NCBI RefSeq assembly: GCF_001431415.1
Contig: NZ_LDJI01000019.1
Span: 1 to 64,000 of the forward strand
DNA: 64,000 nucleotides
Direction: 5' to 3'
Source of the DNA: Stenotrophomonas humi
Lineage (GTDB): Bacteria > Pseudomonadota > Gammaproteobacteria > Xanthomonadales > Xanthomonadaceae
Shown one piece after another: positions 46,704-57,919 of the stretch (the stretch's first letter is position 1; every line of letters starts with the position of its first letter). Below the pieces are notes generated by a model. That model was not told where the DNA came from. It worked only from the letters and a program-made list of their open reading frames with translations, and searched no databases. Both the position numbers and the translations under genes were made by a program.

Positions 46704-47779
46704 GCAGCAGGCTCCAGCGTGGTGAGAGCGTCCAGGACGCGGTCGTTCTGTTCAGGGGTTCCGAGGGTGATGCGCAGGGCGTCGTGCAGCTGCGGCGCAG
46801 CGCGCTGATCGCGCACCACCACACCGGCTGCCAACAGTGCCTGGAACGCGGCCTCGGCATCGACGAAGCGCACCAGCAGGAAGTTCGCATCCGAGGCGTA
46901 GACGTGGCGTACACAGGCACAGCCAGCCAGGGCAATGCGCAGGCGGTCGCGCTCACCGCGCACCGTTGCGATGCGACCTCGCGTCAGCGCCAGCGCACTG
47001 TCGCTCAAACCCTCCAATGCCAACGTCGAGCACGGTGCAGGAATCGGGTACGGTGCCTGGCAACGGCGCAGCACCTCGATCAATGCAGCATCGGCGATGA
47101 CCGTGCCGATACGCGCCGCCGCCAGCGCATGCGCCTTGGACAAGGTCCGCAGTACGGCAACGTTGTCGTAGCACGCCAGCAAGCTGACTGCGGAAGGTTC
47201 GTCAGCGAACTCGGCGTAAGCTTCGTCCACCACCACCAATGCCTGACCACGCAGCGCCGAAACCACCGTTTCAACCTGCTGCAGCGGAATGCTCAGGCCG
47301 CCCGGGTTCGATGGTGAACACAGGAAGACCAACTTGGCGTTGCCCTGCTTGGCCTTGGTGATGATGGCGTCGATATCCGCCACGAAACCGGCATCGGTAT
47401 CGCACAGCGGCACTTCCAGCGCGACTGCATTCTGCAGCCGCGCACTGACCGCATACATGCCGAATACCGGCGGCGTGTACAGCACCGCGTCCCGCCCGGG
47501 CACGCACAACGCGCGGACCAGCAGGTCGATGCCTTCATCGCTGCCGCGACCGATCAGCAGTTGTGCGGCCGAACAGCCGTACAAACCCGCCAGGCGTTCA
47601 CGCAGCGCCTGCGGTTGTGGGTCGGGATAACGACGGCAACTTGCCTGCGCATCGCCTGGATTTGCCCATGCCGATTCGTTGGCATTGAGCCATACCTCTC
47701 CTTCCAGCTTGGCACTGCGGGCCGAGGAATAGCCAGCGAATCCCTGCAGATCGTCGCGCACGAGATCCAGCACGCTCAC
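46700..47779 (-). CDS. hisC: Histidinol-phosphate aminotransferase
   Basis: A 359-aa PLP enzyme of fold type I that transaminates imidazole acetol phosphate. It has [13 protein letters not shown] near the N-terminus, the PLP Asp/Tyr segment [15 protein letters not shown], and the Schiff-base Lys in [17 protein letters not shown] (about 215). Start and stop overlap hisD and hisB by four bases. Confidence 0.96.
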   Translation of the reverse strand: MSVLDLVRDDLQGFAGYSSARSAKLEGEVWLNANESAWANPGDAQASCRRYPDPQPQALRERLAGLYGCSAAQLLIGRGSDEGIDLLVRALCVPGRDAVLYTPPVFGMYAVSARLQNAVALEVPLCDTDAGFVADIDAIITKAKQGNAKLVFLCSPSNPGGLSIPLQQVETVVSALRGQALVVVDEAYAEFADEPSAVSLLACYDNVAVLRTLSKAHALAAARIGTVIADAALIEVLRRCQAPYPIPAPCSTLALEGLSDSALALTRGRIATVRGERDRLRIALAGCACVRHVYASDANFLLVRFVDAEAAFQALLAAGVVVRDQRAAPQLHDALRITLGTPEQNDRVLDALTTLEPAA

Positions 47780-49071
47780 GGCGCAACTCCCAGGCGCAGG
47801 GCCACCGCATTGGCATGTGCCCCTAGGCCTTCAGCGCGGGCGAGTGTCAACGCGCAGGGGCCTATATTGGCGATGCCCTCGCGGGTGGCGGCCTGCACGC
47901 TGATCTGGTTCTGGAAGCTGGCCACGCTGACGCCGCTGTAGGCACGCGCGGCACCGGCGGTCGGCAGCACATGATTGGTGCCCGAGCAGTAGTCACCCAA
48001 TGCTTCCGGTGTGTAGTCACCGAGAAACACCGAGCCTGCTGCCTCCACCTGCGGCAACCAATCGCGCGGCTCCCGCAGCGCCAGAATCAGGTGTTCAGGC
48101 GCATAGCGATTTGAAATCACGAAGGCCTGCTCTATCGACTCGACCTTGATCAACAGCGAGGTATCCAGTGCCTTGCGGGCGATGTCCTCGCGCGCCAGCA
48201 GCGCCACCTGCTTCTCCACTTCGTCCTGTACGGCAGCGATCAAGCCCGCGTCGTCGCTGAGCAACAGCACCTGCGAATCCGGTCCATGCTCTGCCTGCGA
48301 CAGCAGGTCGGCGGCGACGAACGCGGGATTGGCGCCGGCATCGGCGATCACCAGCACCTCCGATGGACCGGCCGGCATGTCGATGGCTGCCGCGCCATCC
48401 TGCGCCACCTGCTGCTTGGCCTCGGTCACGAAGCTGTTGCCCGGGCCGAACAATTTGTCGCAGGATGGCACCGTCGCCGTGCCGTACGCCATCGCCGCAA
48501 TCGCCTGCGCGCCCCCCAGCTTGAACACCCGGTGCACGCCGGTCAGGCGCGCGGCGACCAGCACCGCCGGATCCGCCGTACCGTCCTTGCGCGGCGGCGT
48601 GCACAGCACCACTTCACTGCAGCCCGCCAGACGCGCCGGCACCCCCAGCATCAATGCGGTGGATGGCAACGGCGCGCTGCCGGCCGGCACATACAGACCT
48701 ACCCGGCCGATCGGGCGGATCATTTTTTCGCAGACCACGCCCGGCGCGGTTTCCACCGAATACGGCTGCGCCATGCCGGCGCGGTGATAGACATCAATGC
48801 GATCCAGCGCCTGCTGCATGGCAATGCGCAGTTCTGCCGGCACGGCCAGTTCGGCGGCGGCGAATTCGGCTTCGCTGACTTCAAAACTCTCAGGCACGAC
48901 ACCGTCAAACCGGGCGCTGATCGCGCGCAACGCCACATCACCGTCTGCACGGACTTGCGCGATGAGGCCGGCAACCGATTCGCGTGTCTGTGCTGCAACC
49001 GCCTGTACCGGACGGGTCAGCGCACGCGCCTGACCGTCCGACTCCAACGCATTCCAGTCCAGGATGTTCAT
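47776..49071 (-). CDS. hisD: Histidinol dehydrogenase
   Basis: A 431-aa zinc enzyme performing the last two oxidations to histidine with NAD. Landmarks are [20 protein letters not shown], the signature around [19 protein letters not shown] and [35 protein letters not shown] (zinc ligand His) and the C-terminal [19 protein letters not shown]. The start at 49071 overlaps the hisG stop (ATGA); the longer open frame upstream runs into hisG. Confidence 0.96.
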   Translation of the reverse strand: MNILDWNALESDGQARALTRPVQAVAAQTRESVAGLIAQVRADGDVALRAISARFDGVVPESFEVSEAEFAAAELAVPAELRIAMQQALDRIDVYHRAGMAQPYSVETAPGVVCEKMIRPIGRVGLYVPAGSAPLPSTALMLGVPARLAGCSEVVLCTPPRKDGTADPAVLVAARLTGVHRVFKLGGAQAIAAMAYGTATVPSCDKLFGPGNSFVTEAKQQVAQDGAAAIDMPAGPSEVLVIADAGANPAFVAADLLSQAEHGPDSQVLLLSDDAGLIAAVQDEVEKQVALLAREDIARKALDTSLLIKVESIEQAFVISNRYAPEHLILALREPRDWLPQVEAAGSVFLGDYTPEALGDYCSGTNHVLPTAGAARAYSGVSVASFQNQISVQAATREGIANIGPCALTLARAEGLGAHANAVALRLGVAP

Positions 49072-49979
49072 ACCAGCGATTTCTCCACCGCCAGCACCAT
49101 CAGCCCCTGCGCGCCCGCACGTTCCAGCTCTTCCAGGCGCTGCCAGCTCAACGCACCGTTGCACATGGTCTGCAGGCGCACCGCCCCGCCGGCACCCGGC
49201 AGCCGCAGCAGCGGCTCGGCATCGGGCAGCAAGCGCGCCAGCGCGTCCACGCTTTCTTCAGCGGCGCTGAACATCAGCAGCTTCTGATCCTGGGTTTTGC
49301 TCAAACCATCCAGACGGCGCAGCAGCATCGCCATCAGCCCGGCACGCGCGTCATCCAGTTCATTCACCGGGCCCGCCAGCACCGCTTCGCTTTCGAGCAG
49401 GGTTTCCACCGGTTTGAGCTGATTGGCCGCCAACGTCGCGCCACTGGAGACCAGGTCGCAGATCAGTTCCGCCGTGCCCAGCTTGGGCGCGATTTCCACC
49501 GACCCGGACAACTCCACCACCTGCGCATCCACGCCCTTCTCCTTCAGCCACGCGGCGAGGATGGCCGGATAGCTGGTGGCGATGCGCTTGCCCTGCAGCA
49601 TCTGCACGCCCTGCCAGTCCCACTCTTCAGGCACGGCGATCATCAGACGGCACGACCCGAAGCCCAGTCCGCGCAACGGCTGGTAGGCATCGGCCAGGCC
49701 GATCTGACGACGGGCCTTGGCCTGTTCGTCCAGTTCATTGAGGCCGACCACGCCCAGATCGCACACGCCGTCGGCGATAAGGCCCGGGATGTCGTCATCG
49801 CGGACCAGAAGCAGGTCCACCGGCAACGACTCGCCAAAACAGAACAGCTTGTCGCGGCTTTGACGCCAGCTCAGCCCGCAGGCGGCCAGCAGGCTGCGTG
49901 CGGGGTCGGCCAGGCGGCCGCTCTTCTGGATGGCAATACGCAGCCGGTCACGCGCCGGGGCCGTGGTGGAAGCACTCAT
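49068..49979 (-). CDS. hisG: ATP phosphoribosyltransferase, long form
   Basis: A 303-aa first enzyme of histidine synthesis, forming phosphoribosyl-ATP and normally feedback-inhibited by histidine. The catalytic domains (1-220) start [20 protein letters not shown] and include the PRPP-binding region [20 protein letters not shown]. The C-terminal 80 residues are the regulatory domain of the long, hexameric form, so no HisZ partner is needed. It begins nine bases after the TrpR-family gene ends. Confidence 0.96.
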   Translation of the reverse strand: MSASTTAPARDRLRIAIQKSGRLADPARSLLAACGLSWRQSRDKLFCFGESLPVDLLLVRDDDIPGLIADGVCDLGVVGLNELDEQAKARRQIGLADAYQPLRGLGFGSCRLMIAVPEEWDWQGVQMLQGKRIATSYPAILAAWLKEKGVDAQVVELSGSVEIAPKLGTAELICDLVSSGATLAANQLKPVETLLESEAVLAGPVNELDDARAGLMAMLLRRLDGLSKTQDQKLLMFSAAEESVDALARLLPDAEPLLRLPGAGGAVRLQTMCNGALSWQRLEELERAGAQGLMVLAVEKSLV

Positions 49980-49988
49980 GTTCGTTTC

Positions 49989-50315
49989 TCAGTTGGATTC
50001 GGTTTTGCGCGCGGCCAGCCGCTCGATGGCGGCGGCATAGCCCCCGGCGCCGTGTTCGAGCGAGCGCGCGACCCGGCCGATGGTGGTGACGCTCACCCCG
50101 GTCAGGTCGTAGATCTCGCGATAAGGCACGCCCTTGCGCAGCAGCGGTACCACGCGCCAGCGGTCGGCCATGGCTTCCAGCTCGGCAGGGGTGCATAGGT
50201 CACGCAGGAAGGCCTGCACGTCCTGCGGCCTGTCCAGCGCAGCCAGCGCGCGCGCCAGCGCCTTCAGAGGGGCGTCAGAAGCCTTTTCACGTTCGGAATC
50301 AATGCGCGGTTTCAT
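49989..50315 (-). CDS. TrpR/YerC-family regulator heading the his operon
   Basis: A 108-aa all-helical protein of the TrpR superfamily (YerC/YecD type). DVQAFLRDLCTPAELEAMAD is followed by RWRVVPLLRKGVPYREIYDL and the recognition helix TGVSVTTIGRVARSLEHG. It is the first gene of the his operon, nine bases before hisG. A TrpR-like palindromic operator covers its own promoter. Family and position suggest a repressor of histidine synthesis, probably with histidine as co-repressor, but the effector is inferred. The start at 50315 has no Shine-Dalgarno, and the predicted transcription start is within a few bases of the ATG, so translation may be near-leaderless. Confidence 0.85.
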   Translation of the reverse strand: MKPRIDSEREKASDAPLKALARALAALDRPQDVQAFLRDLCTPAELEAMADRWRVVPLLRKGVPYREIYDLTGVSVTTIGRVARSLEHGAGGYAAAIERLAARKTESN

Positions 50316-50322
50316 TTGTATC

Positions 50323-50346
50323 AACGTATTAGCGTGCTAGTACGTT
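50323..50346 (-). promoter_or_regulatory. TrpR-like operator over the his operon promoter
   Basis: On the minus strand, AACGTACTAGCA-CGCTAATACGTT is a 24-bp inverted repeat with 10 of 12 positions matching. It contains the GTACTAG half-site known from E. coli TrpR operators. It overlaps a candidate promoter (-35 TTGTAA, 16-bp spacer, -10 TAATAC) and ends seven bases before the ATG at 50315. Confidence 0.7.
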
Positions 50347-50460
50347 ATTACAAAAATCCAAAGGGGTCAAACCCGGCGGGCGAGGCACGCCCGGGGTCCG
50401 GCAGTGTTCACGTGCACAAGCCGACAGCGCGCAGCCTCACCCCAGCGGGGACCGGCCACA

Positions 50461-50488
50461 AAAAAGGCCCCGCATGCGGGGCCTTTCG
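50461..50488 (-). terminator. Intrinsic terminator of hisS
   Basis: The minus strand reads AAAGGCCCCGCATGCGGGGCC followed by TTTTTTGTGG, 20-25 bases past the hisS stop. It separates hisS from the his operon. Confidence 0.9.
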
Positions 50489-50507
50489 CTCAAACCGTCA
50501 TGGCGGC

Positions 50508-51914
50508 TCAGCGCGCCATGGCGCGGGCCTGCTCCAACTCCACCTGCAGCGTGGAGGCCAGTTCATCACGGGCCACCTCGAACTGCTGCTCACGCAGCAG
50601 GTCCTTGACGGCCACGACGCCACGCGCCAGCTCGTCTTCACCGGCCAGCACCACGAAGCGAATGCCCGCCTTGGCGGCATACTGGAACTGCTTGCCGATT
50701 TTCTTCGGCTCCATCTGCACTTCGGTATTGATGCCACCGGCCCGCAGGCGACGGGCGATATCCAGCGACTGCGGCATGGACGCTTCGTCCATCAACGCAA
50801 CCATCGCGTGCACGCTGCTTTCGGCGATGCCGTCGATCAGGTTTGCCTCGCGCAGCTGCCAGAACAACCGGGTCAGACCAATGGAGATGCCCACGCCCGG
50901 CAGGCTGGACTTGGTGTAATGGCTGGCCAGGTCCTCGTACCGGCCACCGGAGCAGATCGAGCCGATCTGCGGGTGATCGCTGAGCGTGGTCTCGTAGACG
51001 GTGCCGGTGTAGTAATCCAGGCCACGGGCGATGGAAAAATTCAGGCAGTACGCCGCTTCCGGCACGCCCAACCCCTTCACCAGCTCCAACACCTCGCGCA
51101 GCTCGGCGGCGCCGGTACGCAGCGAGTCGCCGGCCGAATCACCGGCTTCGACCAGCACTGCATCCAGCTTGGCCAGCGCGTCGGCATGCGAGACCGAACG
51201 CACTTCGACGAAAGCCAGGATGCGCTCGACGGCCTCGGCCGGCAGGTTGAAATCCGGGCCGACCAGCGTTTCACGCACATAGTCGGCACCGCGCTTGTCG
51301 AGCTTGTCGACCTCGCGCAGCACCAGTGCCTGCTGCTGCGGGTCGGCGACGCCCTGGGCCTCGAAGAAGCCCCGCATCAGCTTGCGGTTGTTCAGCTGCA
51401 CGGCAAATTTGCCGATGCGCAGCTCAGCGAACACCGCGTGGATGACCGCCAACACTTCGGCGTCATACCGAATGCTCAGGGTGTCCTTGCCGATCACATC
51501 CACGTCGCACTGGTAGAACTCGCGGAAGCGGCCACGCTGGGCACGCTCACCACGGTAGACGCGCTGCATCTGGTAGCGGCGGAACGGGAAAGTCAGGTCA
51601 TGCTCGTGCTCGGCCACATAACGGGCCAGCGGCACGGTCAGATCGAACCGCAGCGCCATTTCCGGCAGGCCGGTGGCGCCCGACTCGGCGGCATTGGCCA
51701 GCGCGCCGGTGGACTGCACGAAATACACCTGGCGCTCGGTCTCGCCGCCGGACTTGGTCAGCAGCACGTCGGACAGCTCGAACACCGGCGTCTCGACCGG
51801 CAGGAACCCGAAACGCTCGTAGTTGCGCCGGATGACGTCCAGCATGCGCTGGAACGCGATCTGCTCGCGCGGCAGCAATTCCATGATGCCGGGCGGGGTA
51901 CGGGGCTTGATCAC
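50508..51914 (-). CDS. hisS: Histidyl-tRNA synthetase
   Basis: A 468-aa class II aminoacyl-tRNA synthetase. It has motif 1 ([20 protein letters not shown]), motif 2 ([20 protein letters not shown]), the histidine signatures [20 protein letters not shown] and [15 protein letters not shown], motif 3 ([13 protein letters not shown]), and a C-terminal anticodon-binding domain (residues about 370-468). In many gammaproteobacteria hisS sits between rodZ and yfgM; here it lies next to the his operon. It is divergent from the Fnr-type regulator. Confidence 0.96.
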   Translation of the reverse strand: MIKPRTPPGIMELLPREQIAFQRMLDVIRRNYERFGFLPVETPVFELSDVLLTKSGGETERQVYFVQSTGALANAAESGATGLPEMALRFDLTVPLARYVAEHEHDLTFPFRRYQMQRVYRGERAQRGRFREFYQCDVDVIGKDTLSIRYDAEVLAVIHAVFAELRIGKFAVQLNNRKLMRGFFEAQGVADPQQQALVLREVDKLDKRGADYVRETLVGPDFNLPAEAVERILAFVEVRSVSHADALAKLDAVLVEAGDSAGDSLRTGAAELREVLELVKGLGVPEAAYCLNFSIARGLDYYTGTVYETTLSDHPQIGSICSGGRYEDLASHYTKSSLPGVGISIGLTRLFWQLREANLIDGIAESSVHAMVALMDEASMPQSLDIARRLRAGGINTEVQMEPKKIGKQFQYAAKAGIRFVVLAGEDELARGVVAVKDLLREQQFEVARDELASTLQVELEQARAMAR

Positions 51915-52025
51915 GGGCGAAACTCCTGCAACTCAGTGGGGTGGTTGACCTGTAATTCTAGCGCCAGGCCGCCCCACTGGCGGCATGAAGTATCATTTAC
52001 CCCTGTCCTCCCCCGTATTGAAGCC

Positions 52026-52784
52026 ATGTCCCGGCCCGCCCCCGGCCCCGAGCAATCATCCGCATCGTCCGCTGCCGCTGACGGCAACAGCGCACGCGAG
52101 TGCCTGCATTGCTCGATCCGGCACCTGTCGGTGTGCTCGGCACTGTCCTGCGATGAAGTGCAGGCGCTGGAGCAGATCACCACCTCGATGCCGGTCCCGA
52201 TGGGAGCCACGTTGGCCCGCACCGGCGAGCCGCGCGCTTATGTTTATACGGTAACCGAAGGCGCGCTGCGGCTGGTAAGAACACTGGCTGACGGCCGCCG
52301 CCAGGTGAACGGTTTCGTACTACCCGGTGACTACATGGGCCTCAGCGGTGCCGACCAGCACCGCTACGACATCGAAGCCATCGCCGAGAGTCGCGTCTGC
52401 CGGGTGCCGATGTCGCAGATGCGCGACCTGCGCCAGCGCTATCCGCACCTCGAGCGCAAGTTGCTGCAACGCGCCTGCCAGGAGCTGGATGCCGCGCAGG
52501 ACAACGCCCTGGCTCTGGCCCGCCTGCAGCCACCGGAGCGGTTGGCCGATTTCCTGCTGCGGCTCGCCGCCCGCGAAGCCACCCTGCTCGGCCGCAGCAG
52601 CAACCGCGTCTCATTGCCGATGGGCCGTGGCGACATCGCCGATCACCTCGGCCTGACCATGGAAACGGTGAGCCGCACGTTCACCAAGCTGCGCCAGCAA
52701 GGGTTGATCGCCCTGCCGCACCTGAACGTGGTGGAGATCCTGGATTTCGCCGCCCTGCAGAAGCTTGCCAACGACGAGCTTTGA
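52026..52784 (+). CDS. Crp/Fnr-family regulator with N-terminal cysteine cluster
   Basis: A 252-aa regulator. The N-terminus carries ECLHCSIRHLSVCSALSC (Cys at 26, 29, 37, 42), and a further Cys occurs in AIAESRVCRVPMSQ (about 125), where FNR has its fourth ligand. The cNMP-binding-like beta-roll (about 50-145) includes VYTVTEGALRLVRTLADGRR and FVLPGDYMGLSGADQHRYDI. The C-terminal winged helix has DIADHLGLTMETVSRTFTKL; Glu, Ser and Arg of the ETVSR helix match FNR. A [4Fe-4S] oxygen or NO sensor is likely. The first three Cys follow C-x2-C-x7-C (FnrN-like), not the C-x2-C-x5-C of E. coli FNR. The start at 52026 is the first ATG after the divergent hisS promoter region. Confidence 0.88.
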   Translation: MSRPAPGPEQSSASSAAADGNSARECLHCSIRHLSVCSALSCDEVQALEQITTSMPVPMGATLARTGEPRAYVYTVTEGALRLVRTLADGRRQVNGFVLPGDYMGLSGADQHRYDIEAIAESRVCRVPMSQMRDLRQRYPHLERKLLQRACQELDAAQDNALALARLQPPERLADFLLRLAAREATLLGRSSNRVSLPMGRGDIADHLGLTMETVSRTFTKLRQQGLIALPHLNVVEILDFAALQKLANDEL

Positions 52785-53064
52785 GGTTGCCAAGGCGGCA
52801 TTCGCCGCAACGCTGCAGCTGCAGGCTTTGGATGCGGCCACGCGCCAGGCGGCATCTCCATTTTGGTTTCGCGACATGTTCCTTGGCCGATCGGCATGGC
52901 CTGCCCGGGCAAGCGCACCGGCTGCACGCCACGGCGCGAGGCGGAGTGTGAGCTCAGCGGCAGATCATTTCCCGGGCACGCTGGTGCCTGCCCGGACCGG
53001 GTGACTGCACGCCTCCGCATATCGACGGCCCCCCGGGAACCCGCTTCACCTCCACAGCACTTTG

Positions 53065-54366
53065 TCAGGCCTCCAGCAGCGTCCTACGCAACGCAGCGTA
53101 TTCCGGTGCGCAGGGCTCGGCATGGGCCGGGCGCTTGAGCAACTCGGCCAATGCGGACGGCACCGGCACTTCCCTGCCGATCAGCGGCTCGACCACCGAT
53201 TCGAACTTGGCCGGGTGCGCCGTCGCAGCCACCGCCCAGTGCTGGTCCGCCGCTGCATCGCCACTGGCCCGCAGTTGTTCCAGCACCTGCACGGCAGTGG
53301 CCGTATGCGGGCAGAACACCTCGCCATGCAGACGATACCGCCGGGCAATGGTTTCACGAATAGTCGCATCGTCCACCGCGCGGGACACGAAGGCATCGCG
53401 CAACGCGGCGTCATCACCGTCGTACAACCAACGCAGGCGCTCGAAATTGCTGGGCGCGCCGACATCCATGGCATTGGCCAAGGTGGCGACGCTGGGCTTG
53501 GGTGCGTAATCGCCGCCATTGAAGTAATCCGGCAACACCCGATTGGCATTGGTGGCCAGAACGATGCGCCCCAACGGCACCCCCAGCGCGCGCGCCATGA
53601 CAGCGGCCATTGCGTTGCCGAGGTTGCCGGTGGGAATCACGAAGTTGAGCACCGTGCCGTGCGCGGCCTGGTGGCTGAGCGCGGCATGCGCGTAGTAACT
53701 CATCTGCGGCAGCAAGCGGCCAAGGCTGATGCTGTTGGCCGAACTCAACGGCACCTGCGCCTGCAGATCCCTGTCATTGAGCGCCTGCTTGGCCATCGCC
53801 TGGCAATCGTCAAATGAGCCGGCCACGCGCAGCGCGCGGATGTTGCCGCCCAGACATCCCAACTGATGCGCCTGACGCGGCGAAACTCGCCCATCCGGGT
53901 ACAACACGACGACCTTGAGATTGGGCTGATTATGAAATGCGGCAGCTACCGCAGCGCCGGTATCACCGGACGTCGCCACCACGATAGTCAGCGGCTGGCC
54001 TTGCCCTGCGCGCAGGCGCGAGAGGCTGGCAGCAAGAAAGCGCGCACCAAAATCCTTGAACGCCGCAGTGGGGCCATGGAACAGTTCCAGCACATGGTCG
54101 TTGGGTGTCGCCATGGGCAGCAGCGGCGCCGGAAAGTCAAAGGCCTGCTGGCAGATACCGGAAAGTTCAGCCTCGAGCGCATCGCCAGCGAAGAACGGCT
54201 GCAGCAGCTCGTTGGCGGTCGAAGCCAACGAATCGCCGGCCTGCAACGTGCGCGATGCGGGCATCTGCTGCGGAACATACAAACCGCCATCGGGGGCCAG
54301 ACCTGCGGCGATGGCCTGGCTGAGATTTGCGGCAGGGGAAGCGCTACGGGTGGAAATGAAGTTCAT
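53065..54366 (-). CDS. thrC: Threonine synthase
   Basis: A 433-aa PLP enzyme converting O-phosphohomoserine to threonine. The PLP lysine is in LFHGPTAAFKDFGARFLAAS (about 105), followed by VVATSGDTGAAVAAAFHNQP and the phosphate-binding region IPTGNLGNAMAAVMARALG. The N-terminus (FISTRSASPAANLSQAIAAGL) is of the proteobacterial type. It is the third gene of thrABC, 69 bases after thrB, with a hairpin in the gap. Confidence 0.96.
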   Translation of the reverse strand: MNFISTRSASPAANLSQAIAAGLAPDGGLYVPQQMPASRTLQAGDSLASTANELLQPFFAGDALEAELSGICQQAFDFPAPLLPMATPNDHVLELFHGPTAAFKDFGARFLAASLSRLRAGQGQPLTIVVATSGDTGAAVAAAFHNQPNLKVVVLYPDGRVSPRQAHQLGCLGGNIRALRVAGSFDDCQAMAKQALNDRDLQAQVPLSSANSISLGRLLPQMSYYAHAALSHQAAHGTVLNFVIPTGNLGNAMAAVMARALGVPLGRIVLATNANRVLPDYFNGGDYAPKPSVATLANAMDVGAPSNFERLRWLYDGDDAALRDAFVSRAVDDATIRETIARRYRLHGEVFCPHTATAVQVLEQLRASGDAAADQHWAVAATAHPAKFESVVEPLIGREVPVPSALAELLKRPAHAEPCAPEYAALRRTLLEA

Positions 54367-54400
54367 TGCGGATTCCGGAAGATGTTGATGGCGTTGCGAT

Positions 54401-54427
54401 GCCCTCCGTTCCCGAGAACGGGAGGGC
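54401..54427 (-). other. Hairpin in the thrB-thrC gap
   Basis: On the minus strand, GCCCTCCCGTTC-TCGG-GAACGGAGGGC is an 11-bp stem with one bulged C. No T-run follows in the thr direction, so it is more likely an mRNA processing or stability element than a terminator. Confidence 0.5.
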
Positions 54428-54435
54428 TTTCAGGG

Positions 54436-55380
54436 CTACAGCAAGCTCGCGCCGGGGCTGTTCAGCGGCGTCACCCAGGCCTGGCTGTCGAAGCCCGCGC
54501 TGGCAAATGCGACCTGCACGTTCTGCGCGGCGGCCTCCGCAGCTTCGCGCGTCTCGAACCAGGCAAAGATGCTGGGGCCTGCGCCTGAAATGCTGGCACC
54601 CATCGCGCCCGCATCCAGGGCCGCCTGCTTGGCGGCATCAAAGCCGACAATCAGCGATGCGCGGCGCGGCTCGATCAGAACGTCCGCCAGCCCTGCCCGC
54701 ACCAGCCCGGCATCACCGGCATGACAACCGGCCAGAACCAACGCCAGATTGGTGCTCTGGGCGACGAATTCCTTGAGTTCGTAAGCGCCCTGCAACGCAG
54801 CGCGCGCGCGACGCGTCTCCAGCAACGCATCCGGATGCACCAACAGGCTGTGCCAGGTAACCGGCACCGGCACCGGCACCAGACGCTCCAGCGTGGACAG
54901 CACCAACCCACCGAGGAACATCGGCCCGAGGTTGTCACCGTGGCGGCTGCCACTGGCGACGGCCTCACCCTCCAGCGAATACACGTACAACTGCTCACGA
55001 CTCAACGGTTCGTCCAGCAGCGCATTGGCCGCCACCAGTGCCGCCACGCAGGAGGCAGCCGAGCCGCCCATGCCGGAGCTGAGCGGAATGCCCTTGTCGA
55101 TTTCAATCTCGAAGCCGAACGGCAACTGTAGGGCCTCACGCAGCGCGATCAACGCTGCACCAGCGGTGTTGCTGCCGGCTTCGTGCGGCAGCGCAACGGC
55201 AGCACCCCGGATGGCTGCGATGCGCACTTCCGGCACATCGATACGCCGCACCGTCACCGTGTCACCGACACCAGCCACCGCATAGCCCAGCAGATCGAAA
55301 CCCACTGCCACATTCGCCACCGACGCCGGGGCGAAAGCCCGGGCTTGGCGCAGACCAGACCGTTGGGACAGCTCACTCAC
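54436..55380 (-). CDS. thrB: Homoserine kinase
   Basis: A 314-aa GHMP-family kinase phosphorylating homoserine. It has the N-terminal [17 protein letters not shown], the P-loop [19 protein letters not shown] (about 90-105) and the C-terminal [20 protein letters not shown]. Its ATG overlaps the thrA stop (ATGA). Confidence 0.96.
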   Translation of the reverse strand: MSELSQRSGLRQARAFAPASVANVAVGFDLLGYAVAGVGDTVTVRRIDVPEVRIAAIRGAAVALPHEAGSNTAGAALIALREALQLPFGFEIEIDKGIPLSSGMGGSAASCVAALVAANALLDEPLSREQLYVYSLEGEAVASGSRHGDNLGPMFLGGLVLSTLERLVPVPVPVTWHSLLVHPDALLETRRARAALQGAYELKEFVAQSTNLALVLAGCHAGDAGLVRAGLADVLIEPRRASLIVGFDAAKQAALDAGAMGASISGAGPSIFAWFETREAAEAAAQNVQVAFASAGFDSQAWVTPLNSPGASLL

Positions 55381-57872
55381 AAGCGCGCTCCTTCACCCGC
55401 CGCCACCCGCAGCACATCGGCAAACACGCCGGCGGCGGTGACCTCCGGGCCCGCACCCGGGCCCTGCACTACCAAGGGGTTGTCGCAGTAGCGACCGGTG
55501 GTGAACTGCACCACGTTGTCGGTCAGGCGCAGATTCGCGAACGCATGCTCGGACGACAATTCAACCAGGCCGACGCTTGGCTGCTGGCCCGGCTTGAACT
55601 GGGCCACATATCGCAGCACGTTGCCGCGCCCCCGCGCCTCGCTCAACCGCTGCGCGAGCGCCGTATCGACTTCCGGCAGACGCGCCATGAATTCCTCCAC
55701 GCTCGCACGCTGCAGCGATGCGGGCACCAGGCTTTCCACCGCCACATCTTCCAGGCTGATGTCGTTGCCGGCCTCGCGCGCCAGGATCACCAGCTTGCGC
55801 GCCACGTCCACGCCGGACAGATCATCGCGCGGGTCCGGCTCGGTATACCCCATGCCGCGCGCCTGCGTGACCAGTTCGGAAAACGGCACGCTGCCGTCGT
55901 ACTTGTTGAACAACCAGGCCAGCGTGCCGGAGAAAATCCCGGCGATCGCGGTGACTTCATCGCCGGTGTCGACCAGGTCACGCAACGTGGTGATCACCGG
56001 CAGACCTGCGCCCACCGTAGCCTCATAACGGAAGCGTGCGCCACTGGATTCCGCGGCCGCGCGGATGGCGTGGTAGCGCTCCAGCGGACCGGCACCGGCC
56101 TGTTTGTTCGGCGTGACCACATGGATGCCAGCTGCCAACCATCCAGCGTAACGCTCAGCCACTTCCGGGCTGCCACTGCAATCGACGATCAAGGTATGCG
56201 GCAGGCGCGCGGACAGCAGGTGCTCGGTGAACTGGTCCAGATCGGCCGGCATCCTGGCCGCTTCAAATGCCTGCTTCCATTCACCATGCAGGCCACGTTG
56301 ATCCAGCAGCATTTTGTTGCGCGAGGTGATCGCACGCAGGCGCAGGTCAAGCTTGGCTTTGGCCAGTAGTTGCGGCTGGGCGGCATTGAGTTGATCCAGC
56401 AACGCCGCGCCGACATTGCCCGGGCCGATCACGCCCACGGAGAACGTCTGCGGCGACAGCCAGAACCCGGCATGCGCGGCGCGCAGCGCCTTGGTGGCAT
56501 CACCGCTCTCGATGGCCACGGAGATGTTGCGTTCGGACGAGCCCTGCGCGATGGCAAGGATATTGACCTGTGCCCGCCCCAGCGATTCGAACAGCCGCGC
56601 GGCGACACCAGGCTGCCCCGCCATGCCATCGCCCACGGCGGCCAACACGCTCACGCCGGTGGTCAACTGCACACGCTGGACCTGGCCGGCCGCCAGCTCA
56701 TGCGAAAAGCCCTGCAGCAACGCGTCGCGGGCGCGCTCGGATTCGGCCTGCTTCACCACACAGCAGATCGAGTGTTCCGATGAACCCTGCGAAATCATCA
56801 CTACCGACACATGCGCATTGCGAAGCGCCGCGAACACACGTTCGGCCGTGCCGGGAACGCCAATCAGGCCGGTGCCTTCCAAGTTCAACACCGCCAGATC
56901 CGGGCTGAGCGTCAGGCCCTTGATCGGACCACGGCTGGAGCTTTGCGCAGTGATGCGGGTGCCGGGGTGATCCGGTTGGAACGTATTTCGGATGATGATC
57001 GGCAAGCCACGCTCGATCGCCGGCGACATCGTCTGCGGATGCACCACCTTCGCACCGAAATAGGCCAGTTCGCAGGCTTCGTCGTAGCTGAGCGCGTCCA
57101 GCTGCACGGCTTCGGGCACCACGCGTGGATCCGCAGAGAGCACGCCGTCCACATCGGTCCAGATGTGCAATTCATCTGCTTCGAACAGTGCAGCGAAGAT
57201 TGCACCGGAGAAATCACTGCCATTACGGCCAAGCGTGGTGATGTTGCCCTTTCGATCACGGGCAACGAAACCCGTCACCACCACCCGGTGCGCCAGATGC
57301 GATTGCCGCCATAGCGCCAGCTTGGCCGCACTCACCTTCCAGTCCACATCCACGCCGAGCTCGCCATGATTGACCACCAGTACGTCGCGTGCATCCAGTA
57401 CATCGCAATCCTGCCCCAGCGCCTGCAGGTGATGGCCCAGCAGGTGCGCCGAGAACACCTCACCCAGGCCCTGCACGCGGTCCAGCACTTCCTGCGGCAG
57501 CTCGCCGATCACTGCCAGTGCGGCCAGCACTTCACGCAGACGCTCGAAGCGGGCATCAAACCATTCAATGGTCGGGCCGGAATGTTCGCCCAGCAGCGAC
57601 ACCGCTGCAGCACGATGGCGCGCGCGCAGCTCATGCCAACGGTCATCCCAGACTGCCTCCCCTGCTGCGGAAAGCCGCGCCAGATCGATCAACGCATCGG
57701 TCACTCCCTTCATCGCCGATACCACGGTGACCTGGGTCGGCTCCTCGCGCGCCAGCAGCAGCTGCGCCACATGGCGATATCGATCAGCATCGGCCACCGA
57801 CGTGCCGCCGAATTTATGGACGACGGTACGGACGGCGGTGGGATCGGCGAGTGGAACGGCAACTGACGACAT
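55377..57872 (-). CDS. thrA: Bifunctional aspartate kinase / homoserine dehydrogenase
   Basis: An 831-aa fusion controlling flux from aspartate to threonine. The aspartate kinase (about 1-290) starts [20 protein letters not shown]. An ACT pair follows (about 310-470, [34 protein letters not shown]), the usual threonine-sensing region. The homoserine dehydrogenase (about 470-831) has [20 protein letters not shown] and [20 protein letters not shown]. The start at 57872 ([11 protein letters not shown]) has AGAGG upstream; an ATG ten codons earlier is less likely. It is the first structural gene of thrABC. Confidence 0.96.
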   Translation of the reverse strand: MSSVAVPLADPTAVRTVVHKFGGTSVADADRYRHVAQLLLAREEPTQVTVVSAMKGVTDALIDLARLSAAGEAVWDDRWHELRARHRAAAVSLLGEHSGPTIEWFDARFERLREVLAALAVIGELPQEVLDRVQGLGEVFSAHLLGHHLQALGQDCDVLDARDVLVVNHGELGVDVDWKVSAAKLALWRQSHLAHRVVVTGFVARDRKGNITTLGRNGSDFSGAIFAALFEADELHIWTDVDGVLSADPRVVPEAVQLDALSYDEACELAYFGAKVVHPQTMSPAIERGLPIIIRNTFQPDHPGTRITAQSSSRGPIKGLTLSPDLAVLNLEGTGLIGVPGTAERVFAALRNAHVSVVMISQGSSEHSICCVVKQAESERARDALLQGFSHELAAGQVQRVQLTTGVSVLAAVGDGMAGQPGVAARLFESLGRAQVNILAIAQGSSERNISVAIESGDATKALRAAHAGFWLSPQTFSVGVIGPGNVGAALLDQLNAAQPQLLAKAKLDLRLRAITSRNKMLLDQRGLHGEWKQAFEAARMPADLDQFTEHLLSARLPHTLIVDCSGSPEVAERYAGWLAAGIHVVTPNKQAGAGPLERYHAIRAAAESSGARFRYEATVGAGLPVITTLRDLVDTGDEVTAIAGIFSGTLAWLFNKYDGSVPFSELVTQARGMGYTEPDPRDDLSGVDVARKLVILAREAGNDISLEDVAVESLVPASLQRASVEEFMARLPEVDTALAQRLSEARGRGNVLRYVAQFKPGQQPSVGLVELSSEHAFANLRLTDNVVQFTTGRYCDNPLVVQGPGAGPEVTAAGVFADVLRVAAGEGARL

Positions 57873-57919
57873 CGGATGAACCTCTGCTGGAGGCCCCGAC
57901 ACGTATCTGGATGGAGTTC

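Noticed and set aside
50316..52025. Long plus-strand extension upstream of the Fnr-type gene
   Set aside because: It is antisense to hisS. The family N-terminus begins at the ATG at 52026, just before the cysteine cluster.
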